From assembly GCA_024449915.1 (NCBI GenBank), contig JAMZAV010002227.1:1-64000 (forward strand): a stretch of 64,000 bases of DNA, written 5' to 3'. The notes beneath the pieces are model-generated. The model was given only the letters and a program-made list of their open reading frames with translations, searched no databases and had not been told where the DNA came from. The translations under genes were made by a program, and so were the position numbers. Within the stretch, counting starts at the first letter, position 1. The number at the start of each line of letters is the position of its first letter. The stretch is from Sweltsa coloradensis. Lineage: Eukaryota > Arthropoda > Insecta > Plecoptera > Chloroperlidae. Shown here piece by piece: positions 10,371 through 20,540 of the stretch.

Positions 10371-11673
10371 CCTTGTTTATTAAATTTATTTAATTTTAAT
10401 TTAATTTGATTAAATTTAAATTTAATTAGGTTGTTGTAATAATTAAATTAAAATTCGATTTTTTTTCCTAAGAATTTTAATTTTTAATTTTTTAACATGA
10501 TTTTTAAGCAATTTTTAGAATTTTTTCATGTAAAATAGGATCTTCATTTTGTTTAAATTTAAATTGGAAGTACGTTAATTTCAAAAACAATATTTTTTTC
10601 CGAATTTTTGGCTTATTTTAGATTTTGTGTATCTCAAATCACTAGTACGTATAGTAGCGTTGTAGATATTATTTTTTCGGGACAAACCAACATTTTTCTG
10701 TTTGTAAACATTTAAGCACCTATGTATTTTCAATCTTCTCTCTAAAAGGCACTTTTCGTCCCACTCTATTGGTAAAAAATAGATATACCGGTATATATTT
10801 ACCAGCCAAAAAATTAGAACCTTCCGTTGCCATATGGCTACACTGGGAACGAAAGTGATAAGTTATTTTTTTGTGATGCTTGGGGTTAAGTGTTGTAATG
10901 TTGTATTCTTTGGTTTTACATCAGATACGAACTGTGTTGAAGAATGCATTATGATCATTTCCGACACATTCGTGTTTTCCCTCAAAAGTTTCTAAATTAT
11001 TCTCACTGGGCAAATCATTTAATCATTTATTATTTCCTTATCGTGGAAATGGAGGAAACTCCCGCATTTAGTACTTGACCAACTGCGCGAAAAGAACTAC
11101 AATGACAGAATAACAAAGTACATTTTAAAGAGAGTTTCATTGAAAACTGCTGGTTTGTTCGTGATAGCGTTGACCATCTTGACATACCTACACTGAAACA
11201 ATACACGCCACCACACGACCGACAAAGCGGCGAAATTGTAAAGAAATCCATCAGCATTCCTACTTTGCATTCACTATCTCAAAACTAAAGTTCTTATATC
11301 AATTATTATTCAGCAAATGGAATGAAACCATATTACTGTAAAAGCCCAGATGATAAAAACCTCATCAAGTAGAGTTCACAAGATAGTATAGTGATATCTG
11401 AGACGCAATTAACTTCAATCTGGAAAAGCAGAAACCACCCATTGAATAACTGGGTACAATGGTTGGTTTCTTGGGAAGGCACTTCCCGCTGCACGTTTTT
11501 CCTTACCCATGTACAGCCGGAGCCGGAGACATAATTCAATCAAGAGGACCGAAAATCCCGTGGTCTACTTTCTGTACACGTATTTGATTTGATTTCGTTA
11601 TGATAGTTAACACCTATCTGCTTATCACAATGCCAGCAGAGAGCTCGCGCGTGTTTGCCGGCTCTCCTACGAC
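10371..11673. other. Intron of the NYN/RRM gene
   Basis: About 10,375-10,570 is TTTAAATT-type simple sequence. The rest shows no family match or gene signal. The last eight bases (CCTACGAC) are the left target duplication of the next element. Confidence 0.4.
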
Positions 11674-12098
11674 CATTGATATTGAACACCTATTGTAGGC
11701 TAGATTAGCAGTCTCCTTTACCTCCGCACAGGTGCGAGCGTAGCAAATTGAAAAGTCAATCGGCCCATTTCAAGATGGCGTTTTGGCGTTTTAATTGATG
11801 CTTGTTTAATGCAATAAAGTATTTTACTGGATTGTTTGATATGGTTTTAGCTTGTGCAGCATGGTATTAAACAAAAAGAAACAATACGAAGTTATTGCAT
11901 AAGGTAATTGAGTATTATTTGGTGTTAGTGGCTAATATTCTCACCTGTCAACCTGGCGGCAATCTTGATAACTACTTGGGCTACAAATCGCTCCCATATG
12001 ATTAACATGTAAACTGGAATTTCAAGATGTCTTCTAATTGTCACGGAAGTGGACCACCGACTGCTAGTCTAGCCTACAATAGGTGTTAAATATCTATG
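11674..12098 (+). mobile_element. hAT-type MITE, family F copy 1
   Basis: The 8-bp sequence CCTACGAC flanks both ends (11,666-11,673 and 12,099-12,106), which is diagnostic of hAT-like insertion. The terminal inverted repeats are about 40 bp, begin CATTGATATT and contain CACCTATTGTAGGCTAGA. At 425 bp it has no transposase. A second copy lies inverted at 12,421-13,739. Confidence 0.85.
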
Positions 12099-12106
12099 CC
12101 TACGAC

Positions 12107-12340
12107 TCACACAGATCAGAGACCGCCCTCGGTTCACAATCAAGCCTCGTCGGTCCAGCTGACACTGAACTGCATGGTTAGGTTAGTAGTATTTCACAAA
12201 CGTTATGACCATAACAAAACATGTCCGTATTATTCGTCTATCAATAACATCTACTTGTATTAGTAAGTTATGAGTCAAATAAATTTTAAATAAATACTCT
12301 TGTTTCAAATTAATGTACTCAATTTTGATCTTTGCCACAT
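12107..12340. other. Short intron interval between hAT copies
   Basis: No recognised feature; the right end runs into the split SINE. Confidence 0.35.
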
Positions 12341-12768
12341 AGGCCTACTGGTCTTCAAGGAAATCAATCCAGAAATTACAAAATCCATCTCAGCGGGGTG
12401 TCGATCACAGGTCTCCCAATCATTGATATTTAACTACTATAGGCTATATTAGCAGTCGGTGGTCCACTTCCGTAACAATTAGAAGCCATCTTGAAATTCC
12501 ATTTGCATGTTAATTAAATGGGAGCGATTTGTAGACAGAATATTTTTAAGATGGCCGCCAGTTTGACAGATGAGCATACTAGCCTTTAACATTAAATGAT
12601 TACTAAATTCCCTTATGCAATAACTTTCGTATTGGGTATGTTGTTCAATACCATGCTGCACAAGCTAAAACCATATCAAACAATCCAGTAAAATACTTGA
12701 TTGCTTTAAAAAAGCTTAAATTAAAACGCCAAATCGCCATCTTGAACTGGATTTTCGACGCTTCAATT

Positions 12769-13663
12769 GGCTTGTTCACTGCGACTTTTACTCACCACGC
12801 TGCGCTATTGTACTAACCCCCCACCGCCGTCTGGATGCCTGTGAAGGCGGATGTAGAGTGTTGACGGCGGTGATAACCCAACTTGCGGTTTGCGGGTGTC
12901 ATGGCTGCTCATAGCTGTCAGCAGCCTAGCCTACTCTTTTTACTGTCAGTTTGCATAGTTTTATGTTGAAAGCAAAATGCCCAATTGCTGTGTGTATTCG
13001 TGTAAGGAGAGTGGAGGGCATACTGTCGTGTTTATTACTACAAATAAATACAATCACACATAATATAATGGCATGTGTCTTTATTCGGCCTCCTGCCTAC
13101 GTAACCTCTCTCATGTCAACAAATCAACACTGGCCCTAGACTTTGCTGAGGCGTATGCAAGTAGTGCTACTATACTTTACTTGCTTATTTATAATACCAT
13201 GATATTGATTTGCCTAGGTCTACATCTAATGCTGAAGAAAAGCCTAGGCCATAGTCCTAAGTAGCCTTATTCCAAGTAGACCTAGGTCTAATCTCAATAA
13301 CAGGGCTAGGCCCTAGGTTTAGACTTCAACGGCGCCATGTGCTTTCAGCTCTTCTTTTAATTTTTCTATCGTCCACGTTTCCATTGTTTAAAAGTTTAAA
13401 CACAAACAAAATATGCTAGTGAATAAAATTACTTGAAATAGGCCGTACGACTACTTACGTAAAACAATACGTAAACAAACAATCGAGGAAGCATATTTGA
13501 CAATGCAGAGCCTGCTATACATAGTTTATTTCAAACGCCGCCACGGTCTAGGGCAGGGTCCACTAGATACCTAACAAGCAGCTCGGAATAAGTATCTAGT
13601 GGACCCTGGTTTTGGGGGTTAGTGCACTGGCGCGATCTCCGCGGAGCTTTGCGTGAACAAGCC
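12769..13663. mobile_element. DNA element G inside F2, AATT target duplication
   Basis: GGCTTGTTCAC at the left is mirrored by GTGAACAAGCC at the right, and after about 30 divergent bases both ends share CTAACCCCC. AATT flanks both sides (12,765-12,768 and 13,664-13,667). It is 895 bp long. It contains a THAP-like start, described next, and a dense patch of TAGGCCTA-type motifs at 13,210-13,320. Confidence 0.65.
12977..13063 (+). pseudogene. THAP-like zinc-finger fragment in element G
   Basis: A 28-codon frame begins MPNCCVYSCKESGGHTVVF and then stops. M-P-x-x-C-x(4)-C is the usual start of a THAP DNA-binding domain, which is common in P-element, Kolobok and ISL2EU transposases and in host proteins. 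The rest of the domain (a C-x2-H pair and the AVPTIF motif) is absent, so this is a remnant. It could also be a spliced first exon, since TGT|GTAAGG lies near 13,007. Confidence 0.35.
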
Positions 13664-13814
13664 AATTTGCTACGCTCGCGCCTGTGCTGAAATATTGGAC
13701 CATGCTAATCTAGCCTACAATAGGGGTTTAATATCAATGCTCCCGATTTGCAGATCGGGTGCTTTACCTCTAAGATACCGTGACGGTTTACTTCAAAACT
13801 TGAGGATTGTTGGT

Positions 13815-13960
13815 GAATTTTTAATCTTTTTAATTTCTAGATTGATTTCCATATACGTGGAGTGTGTCCTGAGTAATTAGATTGAGAAGTACATATTGGT
13901 CTGCAATGTTACCTTGTGTGGTAGTTAGTATTGTTGTAATGGATTTAACGGTGATTTCAG
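13815..13960. other. Intron end before RRM exon
   Basis: A pyrimidine stretch and AG acceptor at 13,959-13,960 precede the exon. Confidence 0.45.
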
Positions 13961-14112
13961 TGTGTTCAACAAGATATGTTCGAGCTACAGATCGCAAATA
14001 TATCTCAAGACCAGGCGATTGAAAAGTTGTGTGCAGATAATGGAGGAGCAACATGGGAGCGACGAGATTCCCGTGTTGTCTTGTATTTTCAAAATGAACA
14101 TGCTGCGTTAAG
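13961..14112 (+). CDS. NYN/RRM gene, RRM-like exon
   Basis: It is bounded by GATTTCAG and TTAAG|GTAAGT. The phase-0 start fits the phase-0 end of the previous exon, and the exon ends in phase 2. It encodes FELQIANISQDQAIEKL, then an NGGATWERRDSRVVLYFQNE segment and HAALR. This resembles an RRM: a first strand with a small hydrophobic core, a helix with A-x-x-K-L, and a strand VVLYF at the RNP1 position with a following A-A-L helix. MARF1 proteins place an RRM directly after the NYN domain. RNA-binding aromatic residues are only partly kept, so this could be an RRM-like protein-binding fold. Confidence 0.65.
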
Positions 14113-14754
14113 GTAAGTCGACAGTTGTGCTCAAAGTACTTTTCACATGACTTCAGAGGTAATTACATTTAGAAATTTCAACTCTTCTTAGTTAATTGCA
14201 TTAATATACCACTTAACGGCTTACCGCTCATTTTTATGTTTTCAGGATTAAAATCCTGTTTTTGGAACTTCGTAAATACAAATTAAAATCACCCAATGAA
14301 ATCGTTTAATTGGGCATGGCTTTCACAAAAGTAGTACAATGGGGAAAAAGTTTAAGAAGTCTCTTTCAAACTGTTCTTTTGAATTCGACATATTTAGCAT
14401 GTGTACAATACTAGGGTTCTTGGGTAAAACCGCGTCGAAATGATGAAAAAGTGCAGAGACTGAGCGTCAACCTACTTTCGTCTGTTTTACGTCAGGCATT
14501 CGCAGGGTAACTGACTTCACGACGGTTGAAGTCACACTGGCTGGCACGCGCGCGACTGCCTCTTTATATACCTGAAAGGGTGCGGAGCGGCGGGGTCAAA
14601 TCTAAAACCTTGATCTGATTGTAGTGAAACCTTTTTACTACGGCTTCTTGTCATTGGCCCCACTTCTTGTAAATTGTTGGATTTTGCATCTGCATTGTTT
14701 AGATTAAACTGTGGAATGTTTTTCAACTGCTAGGCTTATTACCGTAGGGCATAT
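14113..14754. other. Intron, nothing recognised
   Basis: No repeat family assigned. A tRNA-free, gene-free interval. Confidence 0.4.
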
Positions 14755-15640
14755 CCATCCACAAATACAAAAATTTGTTTAAAAAACGTCAGCCAAGCTT
14801 TCCTTCAAAAGTTTTCGGCTGTGAATGCTGGGAGATATAGAAGTTGAGCCAAGCTTTTCATTCTTTCTCTCCAGTTTCGCATTGAAAGAAGTAAGATCAT
14901 TTCGCCTGTTGACGAGCGCCAAACCAACCAAAAGTTAAAATTTTAAACTCAAATCATTGGATGAGCGTTGCGAGCGTATCGAGCGAAGCGAAGATTCCAT
15001 TTCACTACACTGGAGAAAAAAATCCTGAATGTTTTTTTTGCATTTTTGTCTGTTTGTTAACACGATTCCGGCTAAAACGATACTTCAATTGCAATTAAAT
15101 TTTCTAGAAACCTTCGAAATATCTGAACTTAGAACTGCCACGTTTTTGAGCGCAATCGAAAAATCATTTCTCATCAGAATCGCAATTTACGATTTTTTTC
15201 GATTTTTTTAAATTTCTTCGACTTATAACACCTACATGCTTTATCCGATTGATATGATTTTCTCACAGAACCTTAATTTTATGAATTAATATATTGGAGT
15301 AAAATTTGACCGTGATCGAAAAATAATTTGATGAAAATCGCAATTTTACCCTTTTTTCGTTATAAAAAATTCTTCGACTTATAACACCTACAAGCTTTAT
15401 CCGATTGTAATGATATTTTCACAGAACCTTCATTTTAGTAATTTATTTGTGTGATATTTGAGCGCAATCGAACGCAATTTTATGCTTTTTTCGTTTAAAA
15501 AACATACGCTCATCCAACAACGCCCTGAAAAAGCGTTTGCGAAGCTTCCTAGTTAAAAAAATTGCTTGACCGTTGAATTCGGTTCATAACGAGAACTCTA
15601 AAAAGTGATTGGCCAAGCATTTAATGTTTTTTTTTTCAAG
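14755..15640. mobile_element. Foldback element, family H copy, split by a family B element
   Basis: 14,755-14,956 gives the left arm (CCACAAATACAAAAATTTG, AGTTTTCGGCTGTGAATGCT, CGCCTGTTGACGAGCGCC). 15,553-15,640 resumes with GAGAACTCTAAAAAGTGATT as in the copies at 22.6-23.5 kb. The right arm is then lost. The family H backbone provides the empty-site sequence for the inserted family B element. Confidence 0.7.
14957..15552 (+). mobile_element. Helentron-like element, family B copy 1
   Basis: It starts TTGGATGAGCG with GAGCGAAGCGAAGATTCC and ends with the inverted CGCTCATCCAA, a hairpin (AACGC...GCGTT), then GAAGCTTCCTAG. The 5' terminal block repeated, inverted, just before a 3' hairpin is the asymmetric terminal repeat of Helitron2/Helentron elements. 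It sits in family H sequence between ...ATCAT and TAAAAA, without a target duplication, as expected for this class. It is 596 bp and non-coding. Confidence 0.75.
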
Positions 15641-15763
15641 TTTCAGTTGATATCGGTGATGAACTGCCTGGTTGTGTGGTTGTGTGTTACACAGTTTTAT
15701 CTTCGTTTAACATCATTCCGTTCAATGTTGAACATTCTTCAAGAGCCTTCAATGCTTTATTCA

Positions 15764-16540
15764 TTGGATGAGCGAAGCGAAGACCTCAATGTCACTGACC
15801 CCCAAAAAATTTAGCTCGGGTGTTTTTTTTTTGTTTGTTTGTTTGTTTTTTTTTTTTTTTTTTTTTGTCTGTTTGTTAACTCTCTACCAGGCAAACGGCA
15901 TATCCGATCTTGATGAAAATTTGACAGGACCTTCAAAATCTCTGAACTTAGAGGTGTATTGTTTTTGGGTACAATCGAAGAAATATTTCTCATAAATATC
16001 GTACTCTTTTACGATTTTTTTCGATTTTTAAGAGCGATATTTTCGTGCCATTTGGGCCAATTCTGACCAAACGGGAGGGGCTACAACGTTCATATTATAC
16101 ATGGACATTAAGGTTATGGTGATGTAGTACCTTTTGAAAGAAAAAGTTGAAAAAGTTAGCCAGAATCCATAGAAATAAAGCTTTTAATATAAGCTTTTTG
16201 ATTTTTTGTGCGATATTTTCGTGCCATTTGGGCCAATTCTGACCAAACGGGTGGGGCTACAACGTTCATATTATACATGGACATTAAGGTTATGGTGATG
16301 TAGTACCTTTTAAAAGAAAAAGTTTAAATAGTTAGCCAGAATCTATAGAAATAAAGCTTTTAATATAAGTTTTTTACGGTAAATAATACCAATTGACAGT
16401 AACAAAAGAAACTTGACAACAATCAGCTACAATGCGTAGGCAGCAAAACAAAGAACTTGCAAAAGTAAAGATATCCCATGCAAACTAAAATTTTTAAAAA
16501 GCTCATCCATCAACGCGGCGGGACTTTAGCGTTTTCCTAG
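15764..16540 (+). mobile_element. Helentron-like element, family C copy
   Basis: It runs from TTGGATGAGCGAAGCGAAGA to CGTTTTCCTAG next to host T, with CGCTCATCCATCAACGCGGC before the 3' hairpin. Landmarks are GCATATCCGATCTTGATGAA, GGGTACAATCGAAGAAAT and GACATTAAGGTTATGGTGAT. It contains a poly-T run near 15,845-15,866 and an internal tandem duplication. Confidence 0.75.
16034..16370. repeat. 176-bp tandem duplication inside family C element
   Basis: Units start at GCGATATTTTCGTGCCATTT at 16,034 and again at 16,210. They differ by only a few bases, so the duplication is young relative to the family. Confidence 0.8.
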
Positions 16541-16667
16541 TCTATTTAAATATTTTCTTCTGCATCCTCTACACAGTTCCACATAACTTCATCATCTGCA
16601 AATATCTTCAGTTTCACTTTCACTGTACTCCTTGCTTGCATGTATTCTTTCAGGACATTGATTTAAA

Positions 16668-17378
16668 CTAGGAAGCTTCGCAAACTTTTTTTTTAGTCGC
16701 GTTGATGGATGAGCTTTTTTTAGTTTTAGTTTGCGTGGGATACCTTTACTTTTGTAAGTGCTTTGCTTTGCTGCCTACGTATTGTAGGTGATTGTTGTCA
16801 AGTTTCTGTTGTTACTTGTCAATTGTTATTTTTACCGCAATAAACTTATATTTAAAGCTTTATTTCTGTGGATTCTGGCTAACTTCTTCAACTTTTTTCT
16901 TTCAAAAGGTAGGCCTACTACATCACAATAACCTCAATGTCCATGTGAAATATGAACGTTGTAGCCTCACTCGTTTGGTCAGAATTGGCACAAATGGCAC
17001 GAAAATATCGCACAACGAAATACTTATTCTAAAAATCTGTTTGTACAGTATTTGACGGAAGTGGAATATTCCCAATTGTCTCGACATTAGCAAAGGCGAT
17101 TTATAAATGGGTGTATAATTATAATATGTAATCCATTGAGAACCACCAGAAATGTAATCGTAATCGCCAAAGTACGATATTCATTAGAAATATTTCTTCG
17201 ATTGTACCCAAAAACAATGCACCTCTAAGGTCAGAGATTCCAAAAGTTCCCTCCAATTTTAATCAAGATCGGATATGCCGTTTGCCCGGTAGAGAGCAAC
17301 AAACAGGAAAAAAAAAAACACTCAAGCAAATTTTATTTGGGGGTCAGTGAAATTGAAGTCTTCGCTTCGCTTTTCCAA
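16668..17378 (-). mobile_element. Helentron-like element, family C, minus-strand copy
   Basis: It begins CTAGGAAGCTTCGCAAAC, the reverse of the usual 3' end, and finishes TCTTCGCTTCGCTTTTCCAA, the reverse of the usual start. The interior repeats the family blocks in reverse order. About 17,015-17,165 holds extra sequence not seen in the 15.8-kb copy. It lies only 127 bp from that copy, in tail-to-tail orientation. Confidence 0.7.
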
Positions 17379-17598
17379 TAATAAAATGGATTGGGCACAT
17401 TACTGCTCCTCGAGGCGGAGGCGCCCCTGCTTCTGTTTGTCTGTACCTTGATCTTTTGTTTGGATTTGTTTTCAAAATCCCATGACAACCCATCAAGTCT
17501 CGGTCGTCAGTTATTAAATACTTCATGAGTAACTTAATTCTGATTGAATGACCGAATTTGAGTAATGTAATGTTAAATTCGTGTTGTGTCTTTTGCAG

Positions 17599-17707
17599 GG
17601 CTCAAATGGTGATGTCAACCGACCGTTCCCTAGGGGCAGATAGCATTGAAATCCGAAAGAGTAGGCCTACAAAGAAAAGACCCTTAGATTCTTCGGATTC
17701 AGACGAG
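17599..17707 (+). CDS. NYN/RRM gene, end of RRM and basic/acidic linker
   Basis: Acceptor TTTTGCAG and donor GAG|GTATGT bound a 109-bp exon. Its first base completes the AG- codon left by the RRM exon, and it ends in phase 0. It reads AQMVMSTDRSLGADSIEIRK, giving the last helix and strand of an RRM. It then continues KSRPTKKRPLDSSDSDE, a lysine/arginine cluster and a serine-acidic stretch that resemble a nuclear localisation signal next to CK2-type sites (inference). Confidence 0.65.
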
Positions 17708-18505
17708 GTATGTGACCCACTGTACTCTTCTTTAAAACTTTTTATTGCCAATTCGAGGAAACAAGAGAATGTAGATAGCACGCGCGTTCGTCAATATGGC
17801 CGCTCGTTCGGGGGTAGTCTAGCTGACGGCATAGGCGCAATACATGTAATAACGTTGAAAACATTGTGTTTGAACGCATATTAAAAGCGGTTTTACGCTT
17901 TAAAATGGTAGTAAATACACTTAGTTAGTATTCGAGTCATAATGGATTGGAGAAGGGTCGCGGACATTTATTGAGGGAGAAGTAGTTTTTAATGCAAACC
18001 AAATCATCTTTGTGGTTGCACAGGCAATGATGGCAAAAATATGAATGTGTGGCCTACAGTGATGTGACTGCAGGTCAGTTGTATGAATGCGGAGAGGTGT
18101 GTGATTTGGTTTTATTTAATAAAAAACAAAATAACACGGCCAAGTGGTTAAATAAAACCACATTCTGCTATTTGCTTTAAAAATAACACAGTTAAAACAA
18201 TACTTGCAATATATATATATTTTTTTAAATCTTCTGATAAAAAAGTGCTAGTATTGTGATTCCACTTTTTACCTTCTGCAGGAGCAATCACTAGGTGGTT
18301 TATGCAAAATAAAAACTGGGGTGCCTTTTTTTTAATTTACAATTTACTATGGATTTTATTTTAGGTAATACCAAAGATAAGTGGTAATACAATTTGATTA
18401 TATCACTGTATTGCAATGCGAGAAATGCGAAAATACAATAAAAATTTTATGAAATCATTAATTGCAGAAAAACATATTTCTAAATAGAACGGTAAAAAAA
18501 AAAAA
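17708..18505. other. Intron, nothing recognised
   Basis: No repeat family or gene signal is assigned; a short TATATA run lies near 18,210. Confidence 0.4.
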
Positions 18506-18580
18506 CGACCGAACGTAGATTTGAACTGCCGACCTTTCGAGTAGAACTCAAACGCGCTACCACTTTGGCACAATGCACAG
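18506..18580 (-). tRNA. tRNA-like sequence (pseudogene or SINE head)
   Basis: On the minus strand CCAAAGTGGTAGCGCGTTTG resembles a D-arm with A box, TTTGAG...CTCGAAA makes an anticodon-type stem, and GTTCAAATC is B-box-like. A run of T follows as a Pol III terminator. The acceptor stem pairs poorly, so it is not a normal tRNA gene. Confidence 0.45.
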
Positions 18581-18590
18581 TGATCTTTAG

Positions 18591-19818
18591 AGCTATTAGC
18601 CTATGTTAGGTGGTATCGTCGATGACCGTACGACGAACAGTGCATAATTATTTGTTAGGCTGACCTTACGATTGATTTTACACTCCATAATAAAAAAATC
18701 ACAGCCAGTAAGAGCTCCGCGCAAAGCCATTTAAATTCACATTTAAAATACCTACACTTGTAGCCGTGTAGGCCCATTAAAGTGTCCGTCCAGGATAATT
18801 ATTATAACAAGTGTAGGCCTAAATTATAAATGTAGGTACCGAGTAGGACTATTGGGCTAAATATTTAGAACTGTCATAATGATTATATATTGGCGTATTT
18901 GAATTTATGTAGGATATTCCTAGTTTGAGAGTGTCAGGACTCAGGACACCGGCTAGACACACACCAAGTAAGTCTACCAAAAAGTTTATTTTACCACAAC
19001 ACCTTTAAACGTTTTGTGCATAATATAAATTGCCAGAAAAATAACTCGCCGGTAGTATAAGCATATTACTCAGCAGAACAATGTTGTTCGAGACCGCGAA
19101 AGTACAGACTGCAGACACACATGTGTTTAGTGATTGGTTTCGTAATTAACAGCACCCTTTTCCACTCATTCCTCATCTTGTATCATTCGGAAATAAATGA
19201 AAGTATATATTATCTGTTTTCTTTGATGAGCACTGTGGCACCGAACATTATTTCTTTGCGTTAGGTCGGGATATATTTGAGAAACCCCTACCTCTTGCAT
19301 GATGTTCCGCGATCAGTACCCCGAAATAATAGTTAGCGGTTCGACCACTTGGCTGCGCTAGTGTTCCTTGTTTTCTCGAATAGTTAATAAAGGAGGGGTC
19401 GGGCTATGGCGTAAGCGGTGGTTCGTGAGGAGCTCAGACCGTCTTGTAGCGCTGCGCGGTGACTGAGCGAACTACTTGGACTCATAGAGTTCGGCGCGCG
19501 ATCAACTTTCAACATTTCCAATGATGTTTTCAGTAAGAAAGCGTTATCCACGGTGTTGATTTATTTGTGAAGTGTGATATTCAAAGTGTTGAAATGGGGC
19601 GGCGTAAGATTGTGCCTTGCAGAACGAAGAAAAAGGTAAACTAGCCAAAGCTGTGAAAGCCCTCTGGGTCAAGAGGCAGAAAGTTTTTGTTCTTCAGACC
19701 TCATCATCAATAAAGTAAAATACAAAAATGTAATTCATCAATTTCTCATGTACTCTGTAGTCATGACTGTAATCATGACGTCTTGAAGGCGTTAGGGTAT
19801 TTATTTCTACTCACAATA
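18591..19818. other. Intron; CpG-rich patch at 19.37-19.64 kb
   Basis: The patch has many CG dinucleotides and ends in a short ATG frame (MGRRKIVPCRTKKK) before AAG|GTAAAC at 19,634-19,639. This could be an alternative promoter with first exon, but nothing downstream confirms it. Confidence 0.25.
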
Positions 19819-20538
19819 GGGAACCTAAGTTTTGAAGGCGGAAGGAAATTGGTTCTCTCTGGTCTCAGCGCCCAAAAGAATTAGCATGGTACGAAAATGT
19901 AACTCGCCGTATCTTTTTACTCGAGCAAAAGAAATCTAAACCAATAACATCACAAGATGCATAATTTTGTGAAGAAGATGATGGCATTCTACTTTGCTCG
20001 ATGACGCTTCCTAAATTCAAACTATTTTGCGCGCTGTCGCAAATGTACTCTGACTGAGCGGCAACCTAAGCGAGACGCAGCCACGTTGTGTGCAGCTGTG
20101 GCATCCTCGCATACCACGCGCCTGTCCATGGTTGCTAAATTTACTTTTCATTCAATATTTTGTTGGCACATTAAAGGATATTTAATCTAGTACAACCCAG
20201 TGACCTCACAGTAGCCACATAGCAAGTCGGATACCAAATGTTATGCTGATGCCACGGACAAAATGTTTTTACGAGCTTTTTCATGAGCAGTTTGGAAGGC
20301 TTGGCAACAGTGTAAATGTAGAGTTCACTTCGACTCAAAACAAATGTCATTAATATTTGTGATAGAGCAGAGTTATGTATATCCACGCAAAGAGGAAAGA
20401 TTATAGTTTCTTACAAAACGAATATAAGTCCGGTCCGTGGTCGGGTTCTCGCGCTATCGCTTACGAAACATTTAGCACGGGTTAATCGCTTATACCACGC
20501 TGACCGGAGAGAACCAGACAACGCCCACTTAGGTTCCC
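19819..20538. mobile_element. TA-flanked DNA element K
   Basis: The terminal inverted repeats begin GGGAACCTAAGT and share a second block, GGTTCTCTC(T/C)GGTC, about 28 bp in. TA flanks each end (19,817-19,818 and 20,539-20,540), as with Tc1/mariner-type integration. It is 720 bp with no transposase frame. Confidence 0.6.
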
Positions 20539-20540
20539 TA

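Larger units (their letters stand above)
12421..13739 (-). mobile_element. hAT-type element, family F copy 2, itself interrupted
   Basis: The ends CATTGATATT and AATATCAATG match copy 1. The flanks CTCCCAAT (12,413-12,420) and CTCCCGAT (13,740-13,747) are an 8-bp target duplication with one change. Orientation is opposite to copy 1. The copy is split by element G at 12,769-13,663, and the two parts rejoin within the AATTTGCTACGCTCG block. Confidence 0.75.
12341..13810 (-). mobile_element. tRNA-derived SINE, split by hAT element F2
   Basis: The minus-strand promoter-like half (GACGGTTT, CTCTAAGATACC, GCTTTACC) lies at 13,740-13,810. The remainder, with CGGGGTGTCGATCACAGG, lies at 12,361-12,420. 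Joined, they match the intact copy at 37,292-37,370. Its A-box and B-box-like blocks and the flanking GATTGATTTC-type tail mark a tRNA-derived SINE. Confidence 0.6.
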
